Source: Erythrobacter litoralis
Lineage (GTDB): Bacteria > Pseudomonadota > Alphaproteobacteria > Sphingomonadales > Sphingomonadaceae
Direction: 5' to 3'
Assembly (NCBI RefSeq): GCF_029760855.1
Contig: NZ_SOSI01000002.1
Coordinates: 310,001-374,000 of the forward strand
DNA: 64,000 nucleotides
Both the position numbers and the translations under genes were made by a program. Of the stretch, positions 9,301 through 20,195 are shown piece after piece (the stretch's first letter is position 1; each line of letters begins with the position of its first letter). A model generated the notes under the pieces. That model was given only the letters and a program-made list of their open reading frames with translations, did not search any database and was not told the origin of the DNA.

Positions 9301-9314
9301 AGGGAGGGTTGAAA

Positions 9315-12281
<2,967 letters not shown>

Positions 12282-12466
12282 GTGGGGCAGATGGGTTCTG
12301 CCATCCAGAGTGTCCAGCCCGTTACTGCCGTTCCACGGGGCTGCGCTACATCGTTCGCTACAAAACTTTCGTTAAGTCAGATTTACTAATTTGGTATTCG
12401 CTTGACCTTCGTAAACCGCCCCTTCAATCCGACTTCGGATCGAATATGAAAGAAGTTGGGGGCAAA

Positions 12467-15400
12467 ATGGCTGACATCATCGGAACTGAACGTTCAGATT
12501 ACCTTTGGGGTACCGCTGAAAGCGACACTATCAGAAGCCTTGGCGGCAATGATAATATCTACGGCGGTAGCGGGGATGATATTATAGATGGTGGAGCCGG
12601 CGACGATCTTATTGAAGATGGGTTTGGCAACGACGTCGTTTATGGCGGAGATGGAAACGACTACTTTTCGAACAGCGACCAGGGGAACGACGTGCTCTTC
12701 GGCGGGAGAGGGGCAGATGCTTTCAGAGTATATCGGGAAGATGTTTTTGGACCGGATTACGTTCAAATCTATGCTGGCGGAGGAAACGATTCCGTCATGC
12801 TTGAGAACTCCGGTTCGTCATCTTTCAGGATTAGCCTAGGCGGTGGTGACGATTTGCTTCAGATCTCGAATGCGGGTTTTACCGCAATTGATATCACGCT
12901 TGGCGATGGCCGAGATCGAATTGTCCTGCCTCATTTTTCGGTTTCAAACGGTATAGGTCTGATAACCGTACGGGATTTCAATGAGGGCGCTACCGGCGAT
13001 GTGATAAGCCCGTGGAGCTTTCTCCATAGTTATTTGGAAGGCTGGGATGACGGTAATCCTTTTAGCCAAGGTTTTCTAAGACTAATTCAGGACGGTTCCG
13101 ATACGATCTTTCAAATCGATCATAACGGTGGCGGAGATGAGTACGTCGATGCGATACGACTTCTTGACACGGATGCTATGGGCTTAACTACCGAGAACTT
13201 CGATGGGCTCCCTCCTGACGGCAGCGAGGTTCCTTATCAAACGATTATTGGAACCGATTATTACGATTTCATTGCTGGATCTGCACGTCCCGACTTCGTC
13301 GATGCGATGGGGGGTGATGACCATATTTTCACCGGAGCGGGTGCAGACTTGATCTATGCTGGCGACGGCAACGACCTGATAGAAGATGGATCGGGTAGCG
13401 ATATCGTTTATGGAGGTCGTGGCGCAGACCGGATCGATTCATACGAGGGTGGAAACGATGTTCTTTATGGAGAAGCTGGAAGTGATACCATTTTCGTTTC
13501 TCGTCGTGCCGACCTTCCCGAGGAATTTGTCCAGGTATATGCCGGTGGCGGTAACGATAGCGTTCGCCTCGCACTAAGCAACAAGACCGACATGGAAGTA
13601 AGGCTCGGCGGGGACGACGACGAGCTTCGCATCGCCGATCTCGGATTGGGAAATGTACGGGTAACACTTGGCGAGGGACGGGATCGTATTGTCTTCGAAG
13701 GATCTGCGGTTCGATCCGAAGCGCAGCTTACTATCACAGATTTCGATACCGGGAACGACGGGGACAAGATTGAGGTCTGGTCTCTCATTGCTGATATTTT
13801 AAACGCGACGGAGGGCGAGAATCCGTTCGCGACCGGTTACCTCGTCCTCGCACAGGAAGGGTCGGATACGTTGCTTCAACTCCGCGCCGATCCGGAAAGC
13901 GAATTTCGAACCCTTCTGAAATTTGCCGATACGAATGCCGATAGCTTTACTACCGCCAACTTCGATGGTTTGCCACCGGATGGCAGCGATGTGCCGCCTT
14001 ACGATATAATCGGCACAGAAAATTACGACTATATCATTGGAACGATTCGAGATGATATTATACAGGGCCTCGCAGGTCAGGATACTATTTACGGCGACAG
14101 TGGCGATGATATTTTGTACGGTGGAGATGGTGAGGATTACCTAGATGGAGGTACCGGCACAGATATTGTTTACGGCGGCGCTGGAGACGATACGTTACTG
14201 TCGTACGATGGGCTAAGTGACACGCTTATTGGCGACGCTGGACGCGACTTCTTCCAATTGTTCCGTCCCTCGGATGCCCTACAAGGCTTCCTCCAAGTTT
14301 ATGGTGGGGGTGGAAACGACACGCTATCTCTAGAACTCTATAACGATAGCGATCTTCTTGTTCGCATGGGCGGCGGAAGCGACACGATCTACACTCACGG
14401 CGTTGGGGCAGGGTCCAGTTCCGTGTCTCTCGGTGCAGATCAAGATACGATAGTATTGGGATCCGGTCTGTCGAACTACAGGTCGGCACTTAGTGTTCTT
14501 GATTTTGAAGTCGGAGATGCTGGCGACCGATTGAACATCGATCAGATCTTGGAATACTCGCTCGTAGGGTTGGAATCTGCAAATCCATTTACCACTGGAC
14601 ATGCGCGCCTCGTTCAGGATGGATCGTCCACCCTGTTCCAATTGGATAGAGATGGTGGAGGTGATGAATATGTCACCATCATAGAACTTTGCGATGTCGA
14701 AATGGCCGCGCTGACGGCTTTCAATTTCGACGGCGTTCCCCCCGATGGCAGTGACCTCCCGGGCATTACCGTGGTTGGCGATGAATACACAGATTACCTG
14801 TATGGTACCGAACGGAGTGATACGCTCAATGGCATGGGCGGCAATGATCGTATCTTTGGGTACGGTGGGGACGACACAATTGATGGGGGGAACGGAGACG
14901 ACTTCCTTGCCGATGGGCTTGGCAGCGATACTGTGTACGGAGGAAGCGGAAACGATTTTTTCCAGTCCGATGAAAGCGGCGATGACGTTTTGTTTGGCGG
15001 TGAGGGGGCGGATACCTTCATCGTAACACGAAGTTCCGGACCCCTGCGTGACTTCATTCAGATATATGCCGGAGCGGGAGACGACACTGTCCGTTTCAGA
15101 AGTTACAGGAACACCGTCGAAGAGTTTACCGGAAACACGCTGGTAGCCAATTTGGGGGGCGGAAACGATACGATTACGCTTGAGGGCATATCGACTGGCG
15201 GCTCGCAATTAAGCCTGGGAGAAGGACAGGATACCGTCATAATTCGCAACCTGTCCCGGTTTGAAAGCACCGGCGATTTTTTGATTTCCGACTTCGAAGC
15301 GGGTCAAGGCGGTGACCGGATCGAGTTCGCTACTCTCGCGAACGACTTGGAGAACTGGGACGGTTCGACAAACCCTTTCGCCGCCGGTTATCTCACTTTG

Positions 15401-17869
15401 GTGGAAGACGAATCAGATGTCTTGGTTCGAATAAATCACGATGCTTCGGGCAATGATGCCCGCACGATAGCACGACTAAGCGGCGTTGATGTCGCTGATC
15501 TTACGGCCTTCAATTTCGGCGGCTTCTCTCCTGATGGCGCGAACCCTGTCGGCCAAACGATAGAAGGGACGCTGTACAGCGAAACTCTCATCGGCACCGT
15601 CGGACCGGATACGATTTTCGGAAATTCCGGCAACGATACGATCGAAGGTGGATACGGCGACGACATTCTTTGGGGAGGTGACGGATCCGATACCATCCGC
15701 GACGGCACCGGAGACGACGTCGTCTACGGTGAAAATGGGGACGATTATTTCGACTCTCAAATTGGTGGAAACGACGTCCTCTTCGGTGGTTCGGGCAACG
15801 ATACCTTCATTGTAAACCGGGTTGCGAACCTCAACGCCGAATTCATCCAGGTCTATGCCGGGGCAGGCGACGATTACCTATACCTTCAAGAAAACGGATC
15901 TGACAGCAGCGCGGTAGCGCGAATGGGAGGCGGTGACGATCGCGTTGAAGTGATGAGCTTTGGAGACCGAGGATTTACCTTAACGCTCGGTGCCGGTAGC
16001 GACACTATTCAACTGAATTACGCGGCAAATTTCGTGAATGCTCGTGGTAATATGGTCGTAACCGATTTCTCTGTCACAGATAGGATTGACCTTTCAGATC
16101 TTCTCCGGAACCTGCAAGTATATAACGATCCCTTTGAAGGGGGTTATCTCCGGCTTGTCCAAGTCGAAGACGATGTGCTTTTACAACTGTCAGAAGATGG
16201 CGGCCTGTCCGGCTATTCAACAGCATTGACGCTACTGAACGTCAATGCAGCTGACCTTACTAGTTCGAATTTCGAAACCTTGGGCACGTTCGAACCTATC
16301 GTAACTTCCCAAATCGCGGGAACAACGGAAGACGATCGGATCGATGGAACCGAAGAAGCAGACGTAGTCGTGGGATTGGGTGGGAACGACACCCTCTTCG
16401 GAGGCGGCGGTGCTGATACCCTGTATGGTGGGGCGGGTTACGACCTGTTGATCGGCGGCTTGGGAAATGACCTTCTCGACGGCGGTAATGGCGTGGATAC
16501 CGCAAGCTACGAGGGCGAAACTGCTGGTATCAATATCAATTTGGTCTCCGGGCGTTCGACCAACAGAGATGGATTCGTATTAGATAGGCTAATTAATATT
16601 GAGAATGTCATCGGATCAAACTATGATGATGATGTTGTAGGCGATCGGAATAACAATACCTTATTCGGTGGCGAAGGTGACGACTTCATTTTGGAAATAA
16701 ATAGCTATAGTGGGGGAATAAACCGCTTTTTCGGCGGCGCCGGAAACGACACGATGTATTCGCTCTATGGCACGACATCGTTCTATGGCGGCTCTGGGGA
16801 CGATTATTTCCGAGGCGGTGTAAACGTCGATGAGTATATTGGCGGAGAAGGATTCGACCGGGTCAGCTTTTACAATGAAGAAGCCACACAAGCCGTCTTT
16901 GTGGACTTGAGGACGCAGATCGTCACCAATGACGGTTTTGGGAATATCGAGCAGATGTCCGGGATAGAGGCAATTGGCGGCGGCACCCAATTCGCTGACG
17001 AGCTTTACGGTAACGATTACGATAACCTGATCCTGGGCGGAGACGGGGGCGATATTCTCTACGGTTTCGCTGGCGACGACCGGTTCCAGTTAGGCGGTAC
17101 CGCGTCCTTCATTGACGGCGGCCTTGGCACGGATCTCGTTTACTTTGCTGATCAGAAACTGGTTGCAGATTTGGATGGCGACGGTGCTGCCGATACTGTC
17201 GAAAGAACCGAAGGCGTTGCCGTTAACCTGGAAACCGGAGAAATCTTATCAGATGGGTTTGGCGACAACGGTACAGTCGTGAACGTCGAGAACCTTGGCG
17301 GAACGCGCTCTGATGACGTTCTGTCAGGCGACCATAAGAACAATTCGTTGGAAGGGTTCGAAGGAGACGATCTCCTGCGGGGCGGGTCCGGCAACGACCT
17401 TCTTGACGGAGGCGAAGGGAACGATGTCCTTGTCGGCGGCATCTTCAGCGACACCTTGATAGGCGGCATAGGCAACGACATTCTCGAGGGCGGTTATGGC
17501 CTCGATACGCTTGTAGGCGGTATCGGTCAGGATTTGCTCTCTGGGGGTTTCGGCGCCGACACATTTGTATTCGCCGCTGATGATAGCCGAGGTGGATTGG
17601 CTGATCTCGACCAGATATTAGATTTCAGCCAAGGCGAAGGGGACAGGATCGATCTCTCCGCAATCGACGCTGATGCCAGCCTCGAAGGCGCTCAGGCCTT
17701 TGTCTTCGTCGATGATGCGGCGTTCAGCCGGACAGCTGGCGAGCTTCGCTATTCGGTCGATGGTCAAAGCACTTTGATCGAGGCCGACTTCGACGGCGAT
17801 GGCGTGGCGGACTTCGCAATCCTGCTTAACGGCAGCGTATCGCTCGAAAGCACCGATTTCATCCTGTGA
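12467..17869 (+). CDS. Large RTX (hemolysin-type calcium-binding) secreted protein
   Basis: 1,800-aa acidic, Gly/Asp-rich protein full of RTX nonapeptides of the GGxGxDxUx type (GGSGDDIIDGGAGDD). It has no N-terminal signal peptide. The C-terminus has a serralysin-type end (FVFAADDSRGG, IDLSAIDAD) and finishes SLESTDFIL, consistent with a type I secretion signal. Residues 4-1281 are five tandem units of about 255 aa, each an RTX block plus a beta-rich block; the first four end in a PDGS/PDGA linker (NFDGLPPDGS or similar) and the fifth ends differently. Residues 1282-1800 hold further RTX arrays. The frame is open back to 12275, but ATG 12467 fits best: MADIIGTERSDYL starts the first repeat and GGGGG lies 5-9 nt upstream. 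ATG 12446 is an alternative. No T1SS genes are adjacent. Function (adhesin, S-layer-like or matrix protein) is unknown. Confidence 0.9.
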   Translation: MADIIGTERSDYLWGTAESDTIRSLGGNDNIYGGSGDDIIDGGAGDDLIEDGFGNDVVYGGDGNDYFSNSDQGNDVLFGGRGADAFRVYREDVFGPDYVQIYAGGGNDSVMLENSGSSSFRISLGGGDDLLQISNAGFTAIDITLGDGRDRIVLPHFSVSNGIGLITVRDFNEGATGDVISPWSFLHSYLEGWDDGNPFSQGFLRLIQDGSDTIFQIDHNGGGDEYVDAIRLLDTDAMGLTTENFDGLPPDGSEVPYQTIIGTDYYDFIAGSARPDFVDAMGGDDHIFTGAGADLIYAGDGNDLIEDGSGSDIVYGGRGADRIDSYEGGNDVLYGEAGSDTIFVSRRADLPEEFVQVYAGGGNDSVRLALSNKTDMEVRLGGDDDELRIADLGLGNVRVTLGEGRDRIVFEGSAVRSEAQLTITDFDTGNDGDKIEVWSLIADILNATEGENPFATGYLVLAQEGSDTLLQLRADPESEFRTLLKFADTNADSFTTANFDGLPPDGSDVPPYDIIGTENYDYIIGTIRDDIIQGLAGQDTIYGDSGDDILYGGDGEDYLDGGTGTDIVYGGAGDDTLLSYDGLSDTLIGDAGRDFFQLFRPSDALQGFLQVYGGGGNDTLSLELYNDSDLLVRMGGGSDTIYTHGVGAGSSSVSLGADQDTIVLGSGLSNYRSALSVLDFEVGDAGDRLNIDQILEYSLVGLESANPFTTGHARLVQDGSSTLFQLDRDGGGDEYVTIIELCDVEMAALTAFNFDGVPPDGSDLPGITVVGDEYTDYLYGTERSDTLNGMGGNDRIFGYGGDDTIDGGNGDDFLADGLGSDTVYGGSGNDFFQSDESGDDVLFGGEGADTFIVTRSSGPLRDFIQIYAGAGDDTVRFRSYRNTVEEFTGNTLVANLGGGNDTITLEGISTGGSQLSLGEGQDTVIIRNLSRFESTGDFLISDFEAGQGGDRIEFATLANDLENWDGSTNPFAAGYLTLVEDESDVLVRINHDASGNDARTIARLSGVDVADLTAFNFGGFSPDGANPVGQTIEGTLYSETLIGTVGPDTIFGNSGNDTIEGGYGDDILWGGDGSDTIRDGTGDDVVYGENGDDYFDSQIGGNDVLFGGSGNDTFIVNRVANLNAEFIQVYAGAGDDYLYLQENGSDSSAVARMGGGDDRVEVMSFGDRGFTLTLGAGSDTIQLNYAANFVNARGNMVVTDFSVTDRIDLSDLLRNLQVYNDPFEGGYLRLVQVEDDVLLQLSEDGGLSGYSTALTLLNVNAADLTSSNFETLGTFEPIVTSQIAGTTEDDRIDGTEEADVVVGLGGNDTLFGGGGADTLYGGAGYDLLIGGLGNDLLDGGNGVDTASYEGETAGININLVSGRSTNRDGFVLDRLINIENVIGSNYDDDVVGDRNNNTLFGGEGDDFILEINSYSGGINRFFGGAGNDTMYSLYGTTSFYGGSGDDYFRGGVNVDEYIGGEGFDRVSFYNEEATQAVFVDLRTQIVTNDGFGNIEQMSGIEAIGGGTQFADELYGNDYDNLILGGDGGDILYGFAGDDRFQLGGTASFIDGGLGTDLVYFADQKLVADLDGDGAADTVERTEGVAVNLETGEILSDGFGDNGTVVNVENLGGTRSDDVLSGDHKNNSLEGFEGDDLLRGGSGNDLLDGGEGNDVLVGGIFSDTLIGGIGNDILEGGYGLDTLVGGIGQDLLSGGFGADTFVFAADDSRGGLADLDQILDFSQGEGDRIDLSAIDADASLEGAQAFVFVDDAAFSRTAGELRYSVDGQSTLIEADFDGDGVADFAILLNGSVSLESTDFIL
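12476..16309 (+). repeat. Five tandem ~255-aa coding repeats in the RTX protein
   Basis: Units begin near residues 4, 259, 513, 768 and 1031, that is at about nt 12476, 13241, 14003, 14768 and 15557. Each starts with an [IV]xGxxxxD-like turn and runs through RTX nonapeptides, a FxQVYAGGGND-like strand block, a NPFxxGxLxLxQ-like segment and a hydrophobic LxxxNFxG end. The units are clearly homologous in protein but diverged in DNA, so they are old duplications rather than recent slippage. Confidence 0.85.
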
Positions 17870-17988
17870 CTCCGAAAAACGGGACCGATCTCCTGCCCTG
17901 ATGCGTTCTGGAAGAAATGCGCTGTCCGTGAATCGCGATAAGTTCGCGGTAACGGGCAGCTTCCAGATTACGCAACAGGGCGAAAACG

Positions 17989-18843
17989 ATGTCGAACCCA
18001 CAACCGGACAGCAGCACCTCGCAGAAGCGAAGCGGGCCCCAGTTGAAGGCGTTGCTCGAGGAGTTGAACAGGCCTCTGGACGATAACGACGATGCCGGAT
18101 CGGACAAATTTCTCGGTCGACTAAAAACATACCGTGAAGACCGCAGAATGCTGAACAAGGCACGGGAATCTGCGAAAAAGGCGCTTGGCGTCGATCCTGA
18201 TAAATCAATCCGGCGCAAGGTCAGCGTGATGATGAGCGCCGGAGCCGTCGGTCTTGCAGCGTTTACCGCGCCCCAAATGGACGGTAACATTACATTGTCG
18301 GATGCACAGCAGGAACAGCTTGAGAACATTCGCAAGCCCGCCGTCCTGCTGACCGCGAGCGACGCGTTCAAGCAGGCGCTGATCGAGGAAGAGGGTGTGC
18401 GCTACACGGTTTACCGCGATGTTGCAGGATATCCGACGGTCGGCGTCGGCCATCTCGTGCAGCCGAAGGACAACCTTCGCGTCGGTGATCGCATCGGTGA
18501 ACAGCGCATCCTTGAATTTCTGGAGCAGGATATGCGCCAGGCGGCGGAGGGCGTGCGCAAACTGGTGGGCGATTTGCCGCTGTACCAACACGAATTCGAC
18601 GCCCTGCTCGATCTCGTCTACAATGTCGGCGCAGGCAATGTCGCGCCCGACGAGAGCCCGCGACTGAATGAAGCTATCGCCAACGCGGATTACGACGCCA
18701 TCGCGGACGAATTGCATTATACGACGGCGCGCGGCCAGTTCGCGCTCGGCCTCGAATATCGCAGCGAGCGACGCGCGCAGATGTTCATGAACGCTTCCTA
18801 CGAGAACCCGCGCGAAACCTCTGCGGGTCGAACGACCGCCTGA
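17989..18843 (+). CDS. GH24 (T4/lambda-type) lysozyme with N-terminal membrane anchor
   Basis: 284-aa protein. The C-terminal domain (about 122-270) is a phage-type lysozyme: EEEGVRYTVYRD...GYPTVGVGHL gives the E-8-D-5-T catalytic pattern (E135, D144, T150), followed by QHEFDALLDLVYNVGAG. Residues 1-75 are hydrophilic and charged, and a short hydrophobic segment at about 79-94 could be a signal anchor placing the lysozyme in the periplasm. It hydrolyses the MurNAc-GlcNAc bond of peptidoglycan. There are no phage genes around, so it is a chromosomal, domesticated enzyme or a remnant. ATG 17989 has a weak CAGGG upstream. Confidence 0.88.
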   Translation: MSNPQPDSSTSQKRSGPQLKALLEELNRPLDDNDDAGSDKFLGRLKTYREDRRMLNKARESAKKALGVDPDKSIRRKVSVMMSAGAVGLAAFTAPQMDGNITLSDAQQEQLENIRKPAVLLTASDAFKQALIEEEGVRYTVYRDVAGYPTVGVGHLVQPKDNLRVGDRIGEQRILEFLEQDMRQAAEGVRKLVGDLPLYQHEFDALLDLVYNVGAGNVAPDESPRLNEAIANADYDAIADELHYTTARGQFALGLEYRSERRAQMFMNASYENPRETSAGRTTA

Positions 18844-18866
18844 CGCTTCCGGCGCGAGTTTCCGTC

Positions 18867-19409
18867 ATGTCTCATCGCCTGTTCGTGGCAATCCGTCCGC
18901 CCGAGCCCGTTCGCGACGCCCTGATAGATCTGATGGAAGGCGTGTCCGACGTGCGCTGGCAAGACGACGACCAACTCCATCTAACCTTACGCTATATTGG
19001 CGAAACCGACCGGCACCGGGCGAACGAACTGGCTGGTGCGCTCGCCGCCGTCGAATTCGCGCCTTTCCCCATCGCGATCGACGGAACCGCCTTCTTCGAG
19101 CGGAAAGGCCGTGCGCACACGCTGTACGCCGACATCGATCCCAACCCCGAACTTCTCTCCTTGCGCAAGCGCGTCGAGAGGGTGTGCGTCCAGTGCGGAT
19201 GCGAACCGGAACATCGCAAATACGCACCCCACATCACCATCGCACGGCTCAATGCCAGCAGCGGATCGCTCACCCCGTTCCTCGGCAGGACGAGCGAATT
19301 CAAACTGGCGCCATGGATTTGCGACGCGTTCCGCCTGTATGAAAGCCATCTGCGCCCCGGCGGCTCACTGTACGAGCCAGTGATGACCTATCCGGCAGCA
19401 AAACAATGA
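18867..19409 (+). CDS. thpR: RNA 2',3'-cyclic phosphodiesterase (2H family)
   Basis: 180-aa enzyme of the 2H phosphoesterase superfamily. Both catalytic HxTx motifs are present: HLTL (38-41) and HITI (122-125), with the N-terminal RLFVAIRPP typical of bacterial ThpR (formerly LigT, '2'-5' RNA ligase'). It hydrolyses 2',3'-cyclic phosphate ends of RNA. It follows the lysozyme by 23 nt, and its stop overlaps the next start (ATGA), so it is probably cotranscribed with the lipoprotein gene. Confidence 0.95.
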   Translation: MSHRLFVAIRPPEPVRDALIDLMEGVSDVRWQDDDQLHLTLRYIGETDRHRANELAGALAAVEFAPFPIAIDGTAFFERKGRAHTLYADIDPNPELLSLRKRVERVCVQCGCEPEHRKYAPHITIARLNASSGSLTPFLGRTSEFKLAPWICDAFRLYESHLRPGGSLYEPVMTYPAAKQ

Positions 19410-20056
19410 GACGCGTCTTTGGATCGACGGTTCTCGGCGCATTCGCCATGTTAAGCGTTAGCGCATGCATGGAAACGTCTCGCGACGTGACCCCGGACGA
19501 TACAACGCTGCTGGAGACGCTCGAGAAGAATGCCGAGCCCGATCCGTCGGACAATTGCCTGCTGCTGTTGTGGTCGGAGCAAGATGCGCCCGACATCACG
19601 TTCGACCGTGCCAACGATACTGCCCGCGGCGGCGCGATCTCCTGCGCCACCGGTACGACGCCGAGCCAGTTCCGCGCCGCTATCGAAACCTTGCGAGAAG
19701 CAGCCCGGAGCGGCGACAAAGCGCGGCTGCTCGAACAGGTCGGCATCCCACTGCTCTATATCGATGGCGAAGGAGCGCGGCGGGAGCTCTCACAAGACGA
19801 AATCAATACCGTGTTCGACGAGGTGTTCGATCAGCAGATGCTGATGGCGCTGCGCAAGCTCGATCTGTCGGACATTACGGTCGAGAATCGCCAAGGCGCA
19901 TATTTCCAGCTTGGTACGCTGTGGTTGGTTGTCGACAAGCAAGGCGGCCGGCCGCGCCTCGTTACGGTGAACCGGCAAGCGTTGGAGGAAGCGGCGCGCG
20001 CTGCGCAACGCGAAGCGCAAGCTGGTACCGGTCGGGCGCTGGAGCGCGCCGAGTGA
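19406..20056 (+). CDS. Putative lipoprotein of unknown function
   Basis: 216-aa protein with a lipoprotein signal peptide: MRRVFGSTVLGAFAMLSVSAC has a lipobox ending at Cys21. The mature part is mixed alpha/beta with a conserved-looking NCLLLLWSEQDAPDITFD stretch and an Ala/Arg-rich C-terminal helix. It overlaps thpR by 4 nt (ATGA), so translation is likely coupled. I do not recognise the family. Confidence 0.8.
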   Translation: MRRVFGSTVLGAFAMLSVSACMETSRDVTPDDTTLLETLEKNAEPDPSDNCLLLLWSEQDAPDITFDRANDTARGGAISCATGTTPSQFRAAIETLREAARSGDKARLLEQVGIPLLYIDGEGARRELSQDEINTVFDEVFDQQMLMALRKLDLSDITVENRQGAYFQLGTLWLVVDKQGGRPRLVTVNRQALEEAARAAQREAQAGTGRALERAE

Positions 20057-20195
20057 AGCTGCCGGTGCGGGAGCCGCAAACCCTGCTTGCCTTTGTCCTA
20101 AATCTGCGGTTCAACCGCGCCCTGTTAACCAACGGATGTTTTCGGCGGCGGGCATCCTGCCCCGTGCCGCCCTGTCACAGAATATTGGAGAGATC

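Noticed and set aside
12282-12466. LexA (SOS) box in the uvrA-RTX gap
   Set aside because: Several GTTC tetramers occur, but none with the alphaproteobacterial GTTC-N7-GTTC spacing.
12476-17560. Short direct repeats resembling a CRISPR or satellite array
   Set aside because: They are degenerate GGxGxD codon repeats inside one continuous reading frame.
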